From NCBI GenBank assembly GCA_026391755.1, contig JAPLDN010000166.1, forward strand, positions 4,644 through 18,050: 13,407 bases of DNA, given 5' to 3'. The translations under genes and the position numbers were made by a program. Below are positions 7,410-13,407 of this stretch, one piece after another. Position 1 is the first letter of the stretch; every line of letters starts with the position of its first letter. The notes below the pieces were generated by a model that saw nothing but the letters and a program-made list of their open reading frames with translations, was not told where the DNA came from and made no database searches. The DNA is from Bacteroidota bacterium (GTDB lineage: Bacteria; Bacteroidota; Bacteroidia; Bacteroidales; FEN-979).

Positions 7410-8069
7410 TCAGAGATCTATTGAAGTATAGAGTTTAACGGCGCCAATGATCCCCATGATGAGCATCTGGATCGCGATCACCGTCAATATCAGTCCCATA
7501 ACTCTTGTAATTATTTTAATCAGGCCTTCGCCAAGCACACCGGCAATCTTTTTGGCTGAAAGGAAAAGCAAAAAGGTCAGGAAACAAATCAGGGCAAATA
7601 TGACAATGACAACGACGACATTCGTAAGCGATTTGTTAGAACCCACGAAATTCATAGCGGTTGCAATTGTCCCCGGGCCTGCAAGAAGGGGCATCCCCAG
7701 TGGTGTTACTGCAATGTTTGAAAGTGCCTGCTTGAGCTCGGCAGGGCTCATCTCCTTCTGGACCTTGATCTTCGATTCTTCCCCATTGAGCATATGGTAA
7801 CCGATAAAAAAGACAATGATCCCGCCTGCGATCTGGAATGCAGGAATGGTAATACCGAAAATCCGGAATATAAGGTGGCCGAAAATGCAAAACGAAGCAA
7901 TGATGATAAAGGCAGAGAAAGATGCTCTGAAAGCCATCCACCGGGCCGTTTTGTCATCAAGGTCTTCGACCATGCCGATAAAAATCGGCAATATCCCGAA
8001 AGGGTTCAGCATGGCAAGAAAGCCAATGAAGACGGTTATATAATGCAGCAGATCGGAATGAAGTTTCAT
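7410..8069 (-). CDS. MarC family (UPF0056) integral membrane protein
   Basis: A 219-residue inner-membrane protein with about six hydrophobic segments (roughly 9-31, 48-70, 74-94, 118-141, 148-171, 185-211). Family landmarks are LNPFGILPIF (21-30) in the first helix and VTPLGMPLLAGPGTIATAM (121-139), the two Pro/Gly-rich repeats of MarC proteins. The family was once linked to multiple antibiotic resistance, but that was withdrawn; transport of small amino acids has been suggested and the substrate is unknown. Its ATG shares a base with the stop codon of the upstream hydrolase (TAATG), so the two are probably translationally coupled. Confidence 0.93.
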   Translation of the reverse strand: MKLHSDLLHYITVFIGFLAMLNPFGILPIFIGMVEDLDDKTARWMAFRASFSAFIIIASFCIFGHLIFRIFGITIPAFQIAGGIIVFFIGYHMLNGEESKIKVQKEMSPAELKQALSNIAVTPLGMPLLAGPGTIATAMNFVGSNKSLTNVVVVIVIFALICFLTFLLFLSAKKIAGVLGEGLIKIITRVMGLILTVIAIQMLIMGIIGAVKLYTSIDL

Positions 8070-8863
8070 TAATGCGTTTTTGTTTTTAAATACAATTCAC
8101 ATTCATGTATAAATTTTTCGGCAAGCAGGCCCGAGAGGGGGTTGTTCTTTTCCATTCGTTCGGGATGCCATTGGACTCCCATAAGGAAATTTTTTCCTTC
8201 AGGGTTTAACCATTCAACGCCTTCAATTAACCCATCAGCCGATCTTGCACTTACCGATAAGAGCGGGGACAGGAAATCGACAGCCTGATGATGGTTTGTC
8301 GTTACTGATGCAGAATCAATTCCGGTAAGCAGGTACAATTGGGAATTCCTCTGAACATAAACCTCGTGGTAACAATGCTGATAATCGCGGCACATATGAG
8401 TGATGCTTTGCCCATAATCTGTCGGAAGGTCGATGATCAGCTTGCCCCCCAGGTAAACGTTCAACAGCTGATGGCCCCGGCATATCCCGAACACGGGCAT
8501 TTTCATCTCCATGGCTTTTGTCACCACCGCCATCTCGAGGCTGTCGCGATGTAAGTTCATGCCTGTGCACCTGCCGGCATCAGTCTCTTTGCCATACCAG
8601 CCCGGGAAAACATCTTCTCCTCCCGTGAGTAGTAATCCGTCGCAATTCTCAAGAACCTCAATGGCGACATTTTTATTCAGGGTGTAAAGGTTGATTAACT
8701 GGATGTCGGGATTGGCCCTTTTAAGCCAGGTAACATAATTCGGGGAAGATTTGGACAAGGCGATCTTGATCCTGCTTTCGCTGGTTCCGCAGGAAAGCAC
8801 AATAAGGAATATCAGGCTAAGAGGAAGAATTAATTTTAAATGCCAGGTTTTTCTCGACATCAT
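8069..8863 (-). CDS. Lipoprotein class I glutamine-amidotransferase-like hydrolase (peptidase C26 family)
   Basis: The 264-residue product belongs to the gamma-glutamyl-GABA hydrolase (PuuD-like, peptidase C26) group. The catalytic triad is visible: nucleophile Cys128 in FGICRGHQLLN, and His233 and Glu235 in QWHPERM. The family motif GLLLTGGEDVFP (77-88) is also present. The N-terminus is a lipoprotein signal (hydrophobic 9-22, VLSC with Cys25), so the enzyme should be tethered in the envelope, unlike cytosolic PuuD. A role in trimming gamma-glutamyl bonds of imported or cell-wall-derived compounds is inferred; the substrate is unknown. It lies 28 nt downstream of trmN6 and overlaps marC by one base. 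Confidence 0.88.
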   Translation of the reverse strand: MMSRKTWHLKLILPLSLIFLIVLSCGTSESRIKIALSKSSPNYVTWLKRANPDIQLINLYTLNKNVAIEVLENCDGLLLTGGEDVFPGWYGKETDAGRCTGMNLHRDSLEMAVVTKAMEMKMPVFGICRGHQLLNVYLGGKLIIDLPTDYGQSITHMCRDYQHCYHEVYVQRNSQLYLLTGIDSASVTTNHHQAVDFLSPLLSVSARSADGLIEGVEWLNPEGKNFLMGVQWHPERMEKNNPLSGLLAEKFIHECELYLKTKTH

Positions 8864-8876
8864 TGAAGAATTTTGT

Positions 8877-8884
8877 CAAAAGTA
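8877..8884 (-). promoter_or_regulatory. Candidate internal -7 promoter element before the hydrolase gene
   Basis: TACTTTTG on the minus strand fits TAnnTTTG exactly and stands 13 nt before the ATG at 8863, the same layout as at the BatA-domain gene. No good TTTG element is found 19-21 nt upstream, so this is weak. If real, it would let the three envelope genes be expressed apart from rpsP-rimM-trmN6. Confidence 0.3.
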
Positions 8885-8891
8885 TAAAACA

Positions 8892-9608
8892 TCAGGGTCT
8901 CTTCTGATTAAAAAGATGAAAATTTTGTGTCATCGAGAGGTACTTTTCGCTGAAACTACCTTCAACAGAGAAGATCGTCAGTTCGTCCTCAGTAACCTCA
9001 TCGGCTGACACTAACCTGAATTCCATCAATACACGGTGAAAGGATTTGGCCGGAAGGGGTCTTACCAGAAGGCGTTTGGCAAGGAACAGCCCGTTCATGT
9101 TTGCCATTTTGGTAAACATCAAACCTTCAGCCAGCGGGAGAATAATCGCAAGAGAAGACCCTTTATGCATAAGGTGCAACGAACTCTCTAAGAGTGTTGT
9201 AAGTGAAAGGGAAGTCTCATGTTTTGCGATCAGCTTCTTTGAGGAATCCGGTTTCAGAGAATTTATAAAGAAAGGAGGGTTGGTTATAATTACATCATAT
9301 TGTGTGCCTGAGAGGCAGGCATGTTCTTCGACCGGGCGGCAGAAAACCCTGATCCTGCCTGCCCAGGGGCTTTTTGCAATATTATTTTCCGCTTCCTTGA
9401 CCGAAGGTTTGTGAATGTCAATTGCGTCAATCTGTGCCCCGGAACCCTGGGCCATCATCAATGCCAGAACTCCGCAGCCCGTGCCAACATCGAGTATTGA
9501 TTCAGCATTAGAGGGTTGAACCCACGAACCAAGCAACATGGCATCGGTACCTACCTTCATGGTTGAATGGGAGTCTTCAACCTCGAACTGCCGAAAACGG
9601 AAAGACAT
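8892..9608 (-). CDS. trmN6: tRNA1(Val) (adenine(37)-N6)-methyltransferase
   Basis: The 238-residue protein is a class I SAM-dependent methyltransferase of the YfiC/TrmN6 type, which in E. coli makes m6A37 in tRNA1(Val). Motif I, DVGTGCG (40-46), binds SAM. NPPFF (110-114) is the NPPF catalytic motif of N6-adenine methyltransferases. The N-terminus (FRFRQFEVEDSHSTMKVGTDAMLLGSW) is characteristic of this family. The length is close to the E. coli enzyme (about 245). It starts one base after the rimM stop codon, so the two are co-translated. It stands where trmD follows rimM in many other bacteria. Confidence 0.93.
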   Translation of the reverse strand: MSFRFRQFEVEDSHSTMKVGTDAMLLGSWVQPSNAESILDVGTGCGVLALMMAQGSGAQIDAIDIHKPSVKEAENNIAKSPWAGRIRVFCRPVEEHACLSGTQYDVIITNPPFFINSLKPDSSKKLIAKHETSLSLTTLLESSLHLMHKGSSLAIILPLAEGLMFTKMANMNGLFLAKRLLVRPLPAKSFHRVLMEFRLVSADEVTEDELTIFSVEGSFSEKYLSMTQNFHLFNQKRP

Positions 9609-9609
9609 G

Positions 9610-10134
9610 TTAAAGGTAGATGTCGATTAAACCTTCAGGTGCTTCAATGTTCAGGATTTTGTTTTCCCTGTCAATATCCAGGATCACCTGGTCAACAACA
9701 GGGATGAGAATTTCTTTCTCCCCATGCCGTACCTGGAACAAGGCCTGATGGCTCAAGTCCAGCACAGATTCCAGGATGCCGAGTTTGCCGTAATTTTTAT
9801 CAATTACCGTAAACCCTTCAATTTCATGAAAATAGAATTGTTTCCCACTGAGTTTCGGTAAGCTGTCCAGGGGTAAAAACATCTCGCTGCCAATATACTC
9901 TTCCGCCTCATCTGTAGAATTGACGTCAGAAAAAGAGATGATTGCCGAATTGCGGTTTTTTAACTGGATAGCGGTAATAAAAAAAGGAATCCGTTCACCA
10001 TACACATCAAGGTAAACGGATTCAAGTTCCTCATAATTTACAGTTTCATCCACGTCGAGGTGAACCATTAACTGACCTTTATTACCAACTGTTTTAAGTA
10101 TTTTACCGAGGTAATAAAAGTCGTCGCTTTGCAT
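9610..10134 (-). CDS. rimM: Ribosome maturation factor RimM
   Basis: The 174-residue protein assists late maturation of the 30S subunit, acting on the 16S rRNA 3' (head) domain. The N-terminal RimM domain is at about 5-85, beginning YYLGKILKTVGNKGQLMVHLDVD, the family's G-I-K-x-G-KG signature. A PRC-barrel domain follows at about 98-172, with FTVIDKNYGKLGILESVLD and the EILIPVVDQVI..ID motif. Length is normal. It lies 20 nt after rpsP, whose product S19/S16-region assembly it supports, and one base before trmN6. Confidence 0.96.
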   Translation of the reverse strand: MQSDDFYYLGKILKTVGNKGQLMVHLDVDETVNYEELESVYLDVYGERIPFFITAIQLKNRNSAIISFSDVNSTDEAEEYIGSEMFLPLDSLPKLSGKQFYFHEIEGFTVIDKNYGKLGILESVLDLSHQALFQVRHGEKEILIPVVDQVILDIDRENKILNIEAPEGLIDIYL

Positions 10135-10154
10135 GAGACAAGCTCAGATTAGGC

Positions 10155-10754
10155 TTATTCCTGCTTTGGTTCTTCAGCCTGAACGGGTGCGGCAGGTGTA
10201 TCCTGTGCCGGTACTTCTTCAGCAACAGCAACAGGAGCAGCAACGGCAACGGGAGCAGCAACAGGAGCAGCTGCAGCCTGCTGGGCTGCTGCGACTTCAG
10301 CACGTTTCTTTGCTACAGCCAAGGCCTTGGATTCGTTCAGCTTGATCTCGTTTTCATGAAGCTTCTTGCGTACATCTTTTACGCTGAGCTCGTATTCTTT
10401 CTTTTTACCGGCTATTTTAGCCTGTTTTTCCTGCAGCCATGCCTGGAATTTTATTTCAGCCTGTTCCTCTGTCATTGCGCCTTTTTCTACGCCTTTTAAA
10501 AGGTGGCTTTTGTAAAGAATGCCCTGGTAAGATAAAATTGCTTTTACCGTATCGGTAGGCTGGGCTCCTTTATCCAGCCATGCGATGGCTTTGTTGAAAT
10601 CGATATCAATGTCGGCTGGCCTTGTTAACGGGTTGTAGGTGCCAATTTTTTCGATAAACTTCCCATCCCGTGGTGCACGACCATCCGCAATGACAATGTG
10701 GTAGAAAGGCTGGCCTCTCTTACCTCTTCTCTGTAACCTGATTTTGGTTGGCAT
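10155..10754 (-). CDS. rpsP: 30S ribosomal protein S16 with long C-terminal extension
   Basis: The first 80 or so residues are a normal S16 (MPTKIRLQRRGKRGQPFYHIV, then GTYNPL and the TDTVKAIL segment), a 30S assembly protein bound to 16S rRNA. The E. coli protein is 82 residues; this one is 199. The extra part has a charged, probably helical Lys/Glu-rich stretch (about 90-157) and an Ala/Val/Pro run ending in an acidic, Pro-rich tail (about 158-199). Similar S16 tails are known in Bacteroidetes. It is first in a cluster with rimM and trmN6 and has a good promoter just upstream. Confidence 0.96.
   Translation of the reverse strand: MPTKIRLQRRGKRGQPFYHIVIADGRAPRDGKFIEKIGTYNPLTRPADIDIDFNKAIAWLDKGAQPTDTVKAILSYQGILYKSHLLKGVEKGAMTEEQAEIKFQAWLQEKQAKIAGKKKEYELSVKDVRKKLHENEIKLNESKALAVAKKRAEVAAAQQAAAAPVAAPVAVAAPVAVAEEVPAQDTPAAPVQAEEPKQE
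10205..10290. repeat. GCA-rich low-complexity repeat within rpsP
   Basis: Imperfect copies of ACAGGAGCAGC-like units (for example at 10231 and 10261, with a variant near 10250) encode the APVAAPVAVAAPVAVA tail of S16. The tract is coding and in frame, and such repeats can vary in length between strains. Confidence 0.6.
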
Positions 10755-10795
10755 ACCTAATTGATTGATTTAATGAATAATTGATCTTAACACTA

Positions 10796-10813
10796 CCTGT
10801 TTAATCAAACAGG
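10796..10813 (-). promoter_or_regulatory. Small hairpin at the start of the rpsP leader
   Basis: CCTGTTT and AAACAGG form a perfect 7-bp stem with a 4-nt loop. It falls at or just after the predicted rpsP start point. No U-run follows, so a terminator for the rubrerythrin gene is unlikely. It may stabilise or regulate the rpsP mRNA; this is inferred. Confidence 0.35.
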
Positions 10814-10817
10814 GGTG

Positions 10818-10849
10818 CAAAGGTCGTGAAATAATATTAATCTGCCAAA
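10818..10849 (-). promoter_or_regulatory. Promoter of the rpsP operon
   Basis: On the minus strand TTTG (10849-10846), 20 nt, then GACCTTTG (10825-10818) matches the Bacteroidetes consensus at 11 of 12 positions. Initiation near 10811 would leave a leader of about 57 nt before the ATG at 10754. It sits within 12 bp of the end of the rubrerythrin coding region. Confidence 0.65.
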
Positions 10850-10860
10850 AGCTAAGTAAA

Positions 10861-11475
10861 CTATTTATCGAACTTGATAAATTTATCCTTTGAAGTGTAG
10901 CAGAATGAACATTTATCTTCGGGTTTGACCTGGTCATAAGTATTGCCGCATTTGGGGCATACCCAATATACCTTGGGCAAGGATTTCAGGTCATTCTTAT
11001 TCAGGGCATTCAGGGCATTAGTATAGATCAGGGAATGTTTTTTCTCGGTTTCCATGGCCCAGCGGAACGATTTTACCGCATCATTTGCATTCTCATCTTT
11101 AGCTGTTTTTACAAAGTCGGGGTACATGGTTGCAATTTCATAATTCTCGCCTTTAATTGCATCTTCGAGGTTCTCTTTCGTAGTTTTAACTGTGAACTGG
11201 GGTGTGAGAGATTCTACCTTTCCTCCCATCTTTTCGATCACCGCTTTGTGGTTCAAAGCATGAACAGCCTCTGCCTTCGATGTTGCCTCAAACATGATGG
11301 CAAGCGGGATAAATCCTTCTTTCCTGGCTTGATCGGAATATGCAGCATATTTTGCGGAGGCAGTTGATTCCCCCTTGTATGCAGCATTCAGGTTCAGCAT
11401 GGTTTTTTCGGAGCCGGCGAACGTAATCCCAATGATGCACACCAGGATAGCTGAAATAATAATTCTCATTCTCAT
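10861..11475 (-). CDS. Rubrerythrin with predicted signal peptide (exported)
   Basis: The 204-residue protein combines a ferritin-like four-helix di-iron domain with a C-terminal rubredoxin-like domain, the architecture of rubrerythrin, a peroxide reductase. Di-iron ligands appear in KGES (E36), FEATSKAEAVH (E63, E69, H72), an Glu near 113 and METEKKH (E144, H147). The rubredoxin part has CPKC (173-176) and CSFC (189-192). Unusually, it starts with a hydrophobic signal (IIISAILVCIIGITFA), with likely cleavage after Ala20, so it should act in the periplasm rather than the cytosol. A second ATG at codon 3 is equally possible. It follows the DUF2231 membrane protein by 44 nt with no clear promoter of its own, so the two are probably one transcript. 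Confidence 0.9.
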   Translation of the reverse strand: MRMRIIISAILVCIIGITFAGSEKTMLNLNAAYKGESTASAKYAAYSDQARKEGFIPLAIMFEATSKAEAVHALNHKAVIEKMGGKVESLTPQFTVKTTKENLEDAIKGENYEIATMYPDFVKTAKDENANDAVKSFRWAMETEKKHSLIYTNALNALNKNDLKSLPKVYWVCPKCGNTYDQVKPEDKCSFCYTSKDKFIKFDK

Positions 11476-11519
11476 AGTTTGTGATTTAATTTTTGTTGGT
11501 TAAAGACGGTTTAAAAATA

Positions 11520-11954
11520 TTATAAGCCTATCATAAAATCAATTACAAGTTTACCTCCCAGATAGCCGGTTATCGTAATAAAAACTACCGATAAAATTGA
11601 AAGTCCGAAGGGGATGTATTTATAAAAGGTGTTTTCGGTTTTCTGGTAAACCAGGATAATCCTTGCGACAGTGGCAACAATAATTGCTATGAGAGCCATG
11701 GTTGCAAATAGTTCATGCTGTCCCTTCACCTGCATGGCTTCGCCTTCCATTTGGGTTATCCCGGCAATGAAATGCCCGGTTCCCCAGGCGGCTATCGCTC
11801 CCAGCATTCCCAGGATCTGGAGGTAATATCCAGCAATAGACAAGCAAGGTTCTTTTTTACAGAACAAGGATACAAGATCGAATAAAAATGCAACTGTTAT
11901 CAGCGCAATGGGAAAATGGACCGATAATGGATGGAAATGAGATATGGGTATCAT
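11520..11954 (-). CDS. DUF2231 four-helix membrane protein
   Basis: This 144-residue protein has about four membrane helices (12-32, 41-61, 81-103, 113-133). The N-terminal HFHPLSVHFPIAL (6-18) and the closing TGYLGGKLV (129-137) are hallmarks of DUF2231. Histidines at 8, 13, 61 and 80 lie at or near helix ends, which would suit heme or metal binding, but no function is established. It is the first gene of a pair with the exported rubrerythrin and is divergent from dnaE. An electron-transfer role for its neighbour is only inferred. Confidence 0.83.
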   Translation of the reverse strand: MIPISHFHPLSVHFPIALITVAFLFDLVSLFCKKEPCLSIAGYYLQILGMLGAIAAWGTGHFIAGITQMEGEAMQVKGQHELFATMALIAIIVATVARIILVYQKTENTFYKYIPFGLSILSVVFITITGYLGGKLVIDFMIGL

Positions 11955-11970
11955 AACCTTGAGTTTACAG

Positions 11971-12002
11971 CAAAAATAGGAAAAAACCGGAAGGAATTCA
12001 AG
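11971..12002 (-). promoter_or_regulatory. Candidate promoter of the DUF2231-rubrerythrin pair
   Basis: On the minus strand CTTG (12002-11999), 20 nt, then TATTTTTG (11978-11971): a perfect -7 element with a -33 element matching three of four bases. The leader to the ATG at 11954 would be only about 10 nt. Confidence 0.55.
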
Positions 12003-12044
12003 TACTTGCGCACCAGGGTATTTATTTTAAGTTTTCAACAATCC

Positions 12045-12074
12045 TTTTAGGAAATCATTTATCAGGTATTTTTG
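12045..12074 (+). promoter_or_regulatory. Candidate promoter of dnaE
   Basis: TATTTTTG at 12067-12074 fits TAnnTTTG exactly. The upstream element is weak (TTTT at 12045-12048, 18 nt away). The start point would be near 12081, about 29 nt before the ATG. It is back to back with the DUF2231 promoter. Confidence 0.4.
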
Positions 12075-12109
12075 AATTACGTTAACCTTCACTTATAGCC
12101 TTAGTTAAA

Positions 12110-13407
12110 ATGCTGAATTTTACCCATTTACATGTTCATTCCCAATATTCAATCCTGGATGGCGCCTGTGACCTGAAAGCTTTGGTTAAGAAAGCAAGTT
12201 CACTCGGCATGAAAGGAGTTGCAGTAACCGATCATGGCAACCTGTTTGGCGCGAAAGCATTTCTTGAAGCTGCAGCCGGGATCCCCGACTTCAAACCTGT
12301 GATAGGTTGTGAAACCTATGTTTCGAAAAGATCACGCTTTGATAAAGTTGATCCTGCCGACAGAAAAGGCGAGCATCTTATTCTCCTGGCAAAAAATCTT
12401 GTCGGTTATCAGAATCTTGTTAAGCTGATCTCTTCTTCATGGACAGAAGGATTTTATTATAAACCAAGAATTGACAAGCAGATACTTAAAGAGCATCATG
12501 AAGGGCTTATAGCATCTTCGGCCTGCCTTGCCGGGGAGATCCCAAGAGCTATTCAGGCGGGAAACAGAAGCAAAGCCGAAGCTGCGTTAGCTGAATACAA
12601 GGAAATTTTCGGGGACGATTTCTACCTCGAACTGATGCGGCACAGAGCCACTGATCCTACCCGGGATGCAAGCGTTTTTGAGAGGCAGGAGGAAGTCGTA
12701 AAGGTCCTGGTGGAACTTTCGAAAAAATTCAGGGTCAAACTTATTGCCAGCAATGACGTGCATTTTCTGAATGAAACGCATGCCGAGATGCATGACCGCC
12801 TGCTATGCGTAAATACAGGAAAATTCATTGATGATCCTGACCGCTTGCGATATACCGGGCAGGAATGGCTGAAAAGCCAGGAAGAGATGTATACGCTCTT
12901 TTCGGATATCCCTGAAGCCCTTGAAAACACGATGGAGGTCCTTGATAAGATTGAGGTATACGACCTGAACAGGGACCCTATTATGCCTGACTTTCCCCTG
13001 CCTGGAAATTATACAGATGCTGATGAGTATTTAAGGCATCTTACATACCTTGGAGCCGAAAGGAGATACCATGAAATTACATCCGAATTAAGGGAAAGAA
13101 TAGATTTTGAACTTGCTGTCATAAAAAAAATGGGTTATCCGGGTTATTTCCTTATTGTCCAGGATTTTCTTAATGCAGCCAGGGAGATGGGTGTGGCAGT
13201 GGGTCCCGGAAGGGGATCAGCCGCCGGATCTGTTGTTGCATATGCAAACAGGATAACCGATGTGGACCCATTAAAGTATAATCTTCTTTTTGAGAGGTTC
13301 CTTAATCCCGACCGCGTTTCTTTGCCCGATATCGATATAGATTTCGACGAAGACGGCAGGGATAAAGTACTCAAATGGGTTGTAAATAAATACGGCAGGG
13401 ACAAGGT
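12110..13407 (+). CDS. dnaE: DNA polymerase III alpha subunit, N-terminal part (3' end cut by window)
   Basis: The frame runs open from ATG 12110 to the edge, giving 432 codons of a protein usually 1100-1250 residues long. This is the replicative polymerase catalytic subunit. The N-terminal PHP domain begins FTHLHVHSQYSILDG (4-18), with TDHGNLFG following and SNDVHFL later. The palm/finger region shows GYPGYFLIVQDF, then GPGRGSAAGS (365-374), and PDIDIDF (406-412), which carries the first catalytic aspartates. All landmarks are intact. The ATG immediately precedes the conserved PHP start, which supports this choice. It is the only plus-strand gene here and is divergent from the DUF2231 gene. 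Confidence 0.97.
   Translation, partial: MLNFTHLHVHSQYSILDGACDLKALVKKASSLGMKGVAVTDHGNLFGAKAFLEAAAGIPDFKPVIGCETYVSKRSRFDKVDPADRKGEHLILLAKNLVGYQNLVKLISSSWTEGFYYKPRIDKQILKEHHEGLIASSACLAGEIPRAIQAGNRSKAEAALAEYKEIFGDDFYLELMRHRATDPTRDASVFERQEEVVKVLVELSKKFRVKLIASNDVHFLNETHAEMHDRLLCVNTGKFIDDPDRLRYTGQEWLKSQEEMYTLFSDIPEALENTMEVLDKIEVYDLNRDPIMPDFPLPGNYTDADEYLRHLTYLGAERRYHEITSELRERIDFELAVIKKMGYPGYFLIVQDFLNAAREMGVAVGPGRGSAAGSVVAYANRITDVDPLKYNLLFERFLNPDRVSLPDIDIDFDEDGRDKVLKWVVNKYGRDK

Noticed and set aside
10103..10345. Leu-rich minus-strand and Gln-rich plus-strand frames over the rpsP tail
   Set aside because: Both are by-products of the GCA-rich repeat; the Ala/Val/Pro frame is continuous with a recognisable S16.
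10796..10813. Terminator for the rubrerythrin gene
   Set aside because: The stem is only 7 bp with no U-run and lies downstream of the predicted rpsP start point, so a leader hairpin fits better.
12587..12930. Minus-strand frames inside dnaE
   Set aside because: They are antisense to conserved DNA polymerase III coding sequence.

Overview
The window looks like chromosomal DNA of a Bacteroidota bacterium, most likely Bacteroidales. Three things point there: several intergenic sites match the Bacteroidetes promoter (TTTG about 20 nt before TAnnTTTG); ribosomal protein S16 carries a long Ala/Pro/Glu-rich tail; and the left end holds a three-gene radical-SAM peptide cassette of the kind described as the 'GG-Bacteroidales' natural-product system. 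No tRNA, rRNA, CRISPR array or insertion sequence was seen. Almost everything is on the minus strand; only dnaE at the right end is on the plus strand.

Left region (1-3096), read right to left: a regulatory region with three 19-bp near-palindromes at an exact 21-bp period (2965-3025); a 69-residue precursor peptide with a Gly-Gly leader and two Cys-X-Cys pairs (2640-2849); a radical SAM/SPASM maturase (1060-2553); and a pseudo-radical-SAM partner that overlaps the maturase by 23 nt and runs off the window (1-1082). This is a RiPP (ribosomally made, post-translationally modified peptide) biosynthesis locus. Its export and proteolysis genes, if present, lie outside the window. A hairpin and a possible second promoter between precursor and maturase may set the ratio of peptide to enzyme. 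This is the most interesting part of the window.

Middle region (3097-6718): a BatA-domain/VWA-like membrane protein, then the glutamate dehydrogenase gene gdhA. gdhA has a near-ideal promoter and a perfect 13-bp-stem terminator. The apparent promoter of the BatA-domain gene is packed against and into that terminator.

Right-centre region (6719-10754): a tightly spaced minus-strand operon, rpsP - rimM - trmN6 - lipoprotein class I glutamine-amidotransferase-like hydrolase - marC - YwqK/MORN-like lipoprotein. The first three genes serve the ribosome and tRNA. The last three are envelope proteins and may also be read from an internal promoter.

Right end (10861-13407): a DUF2231 four-helix membrane protein followed by a rubrerythrin with a signal peptide. 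Together they suggest an exported peroxide-scavenging module. They are divergent from dnaE (DNA polymerase III alpha subunit), of which the first 432 codons are present. All intergenic stretches are shorter than 300 bases. The longest, 2850-3096, holds the repeat array and the precursor promoter.
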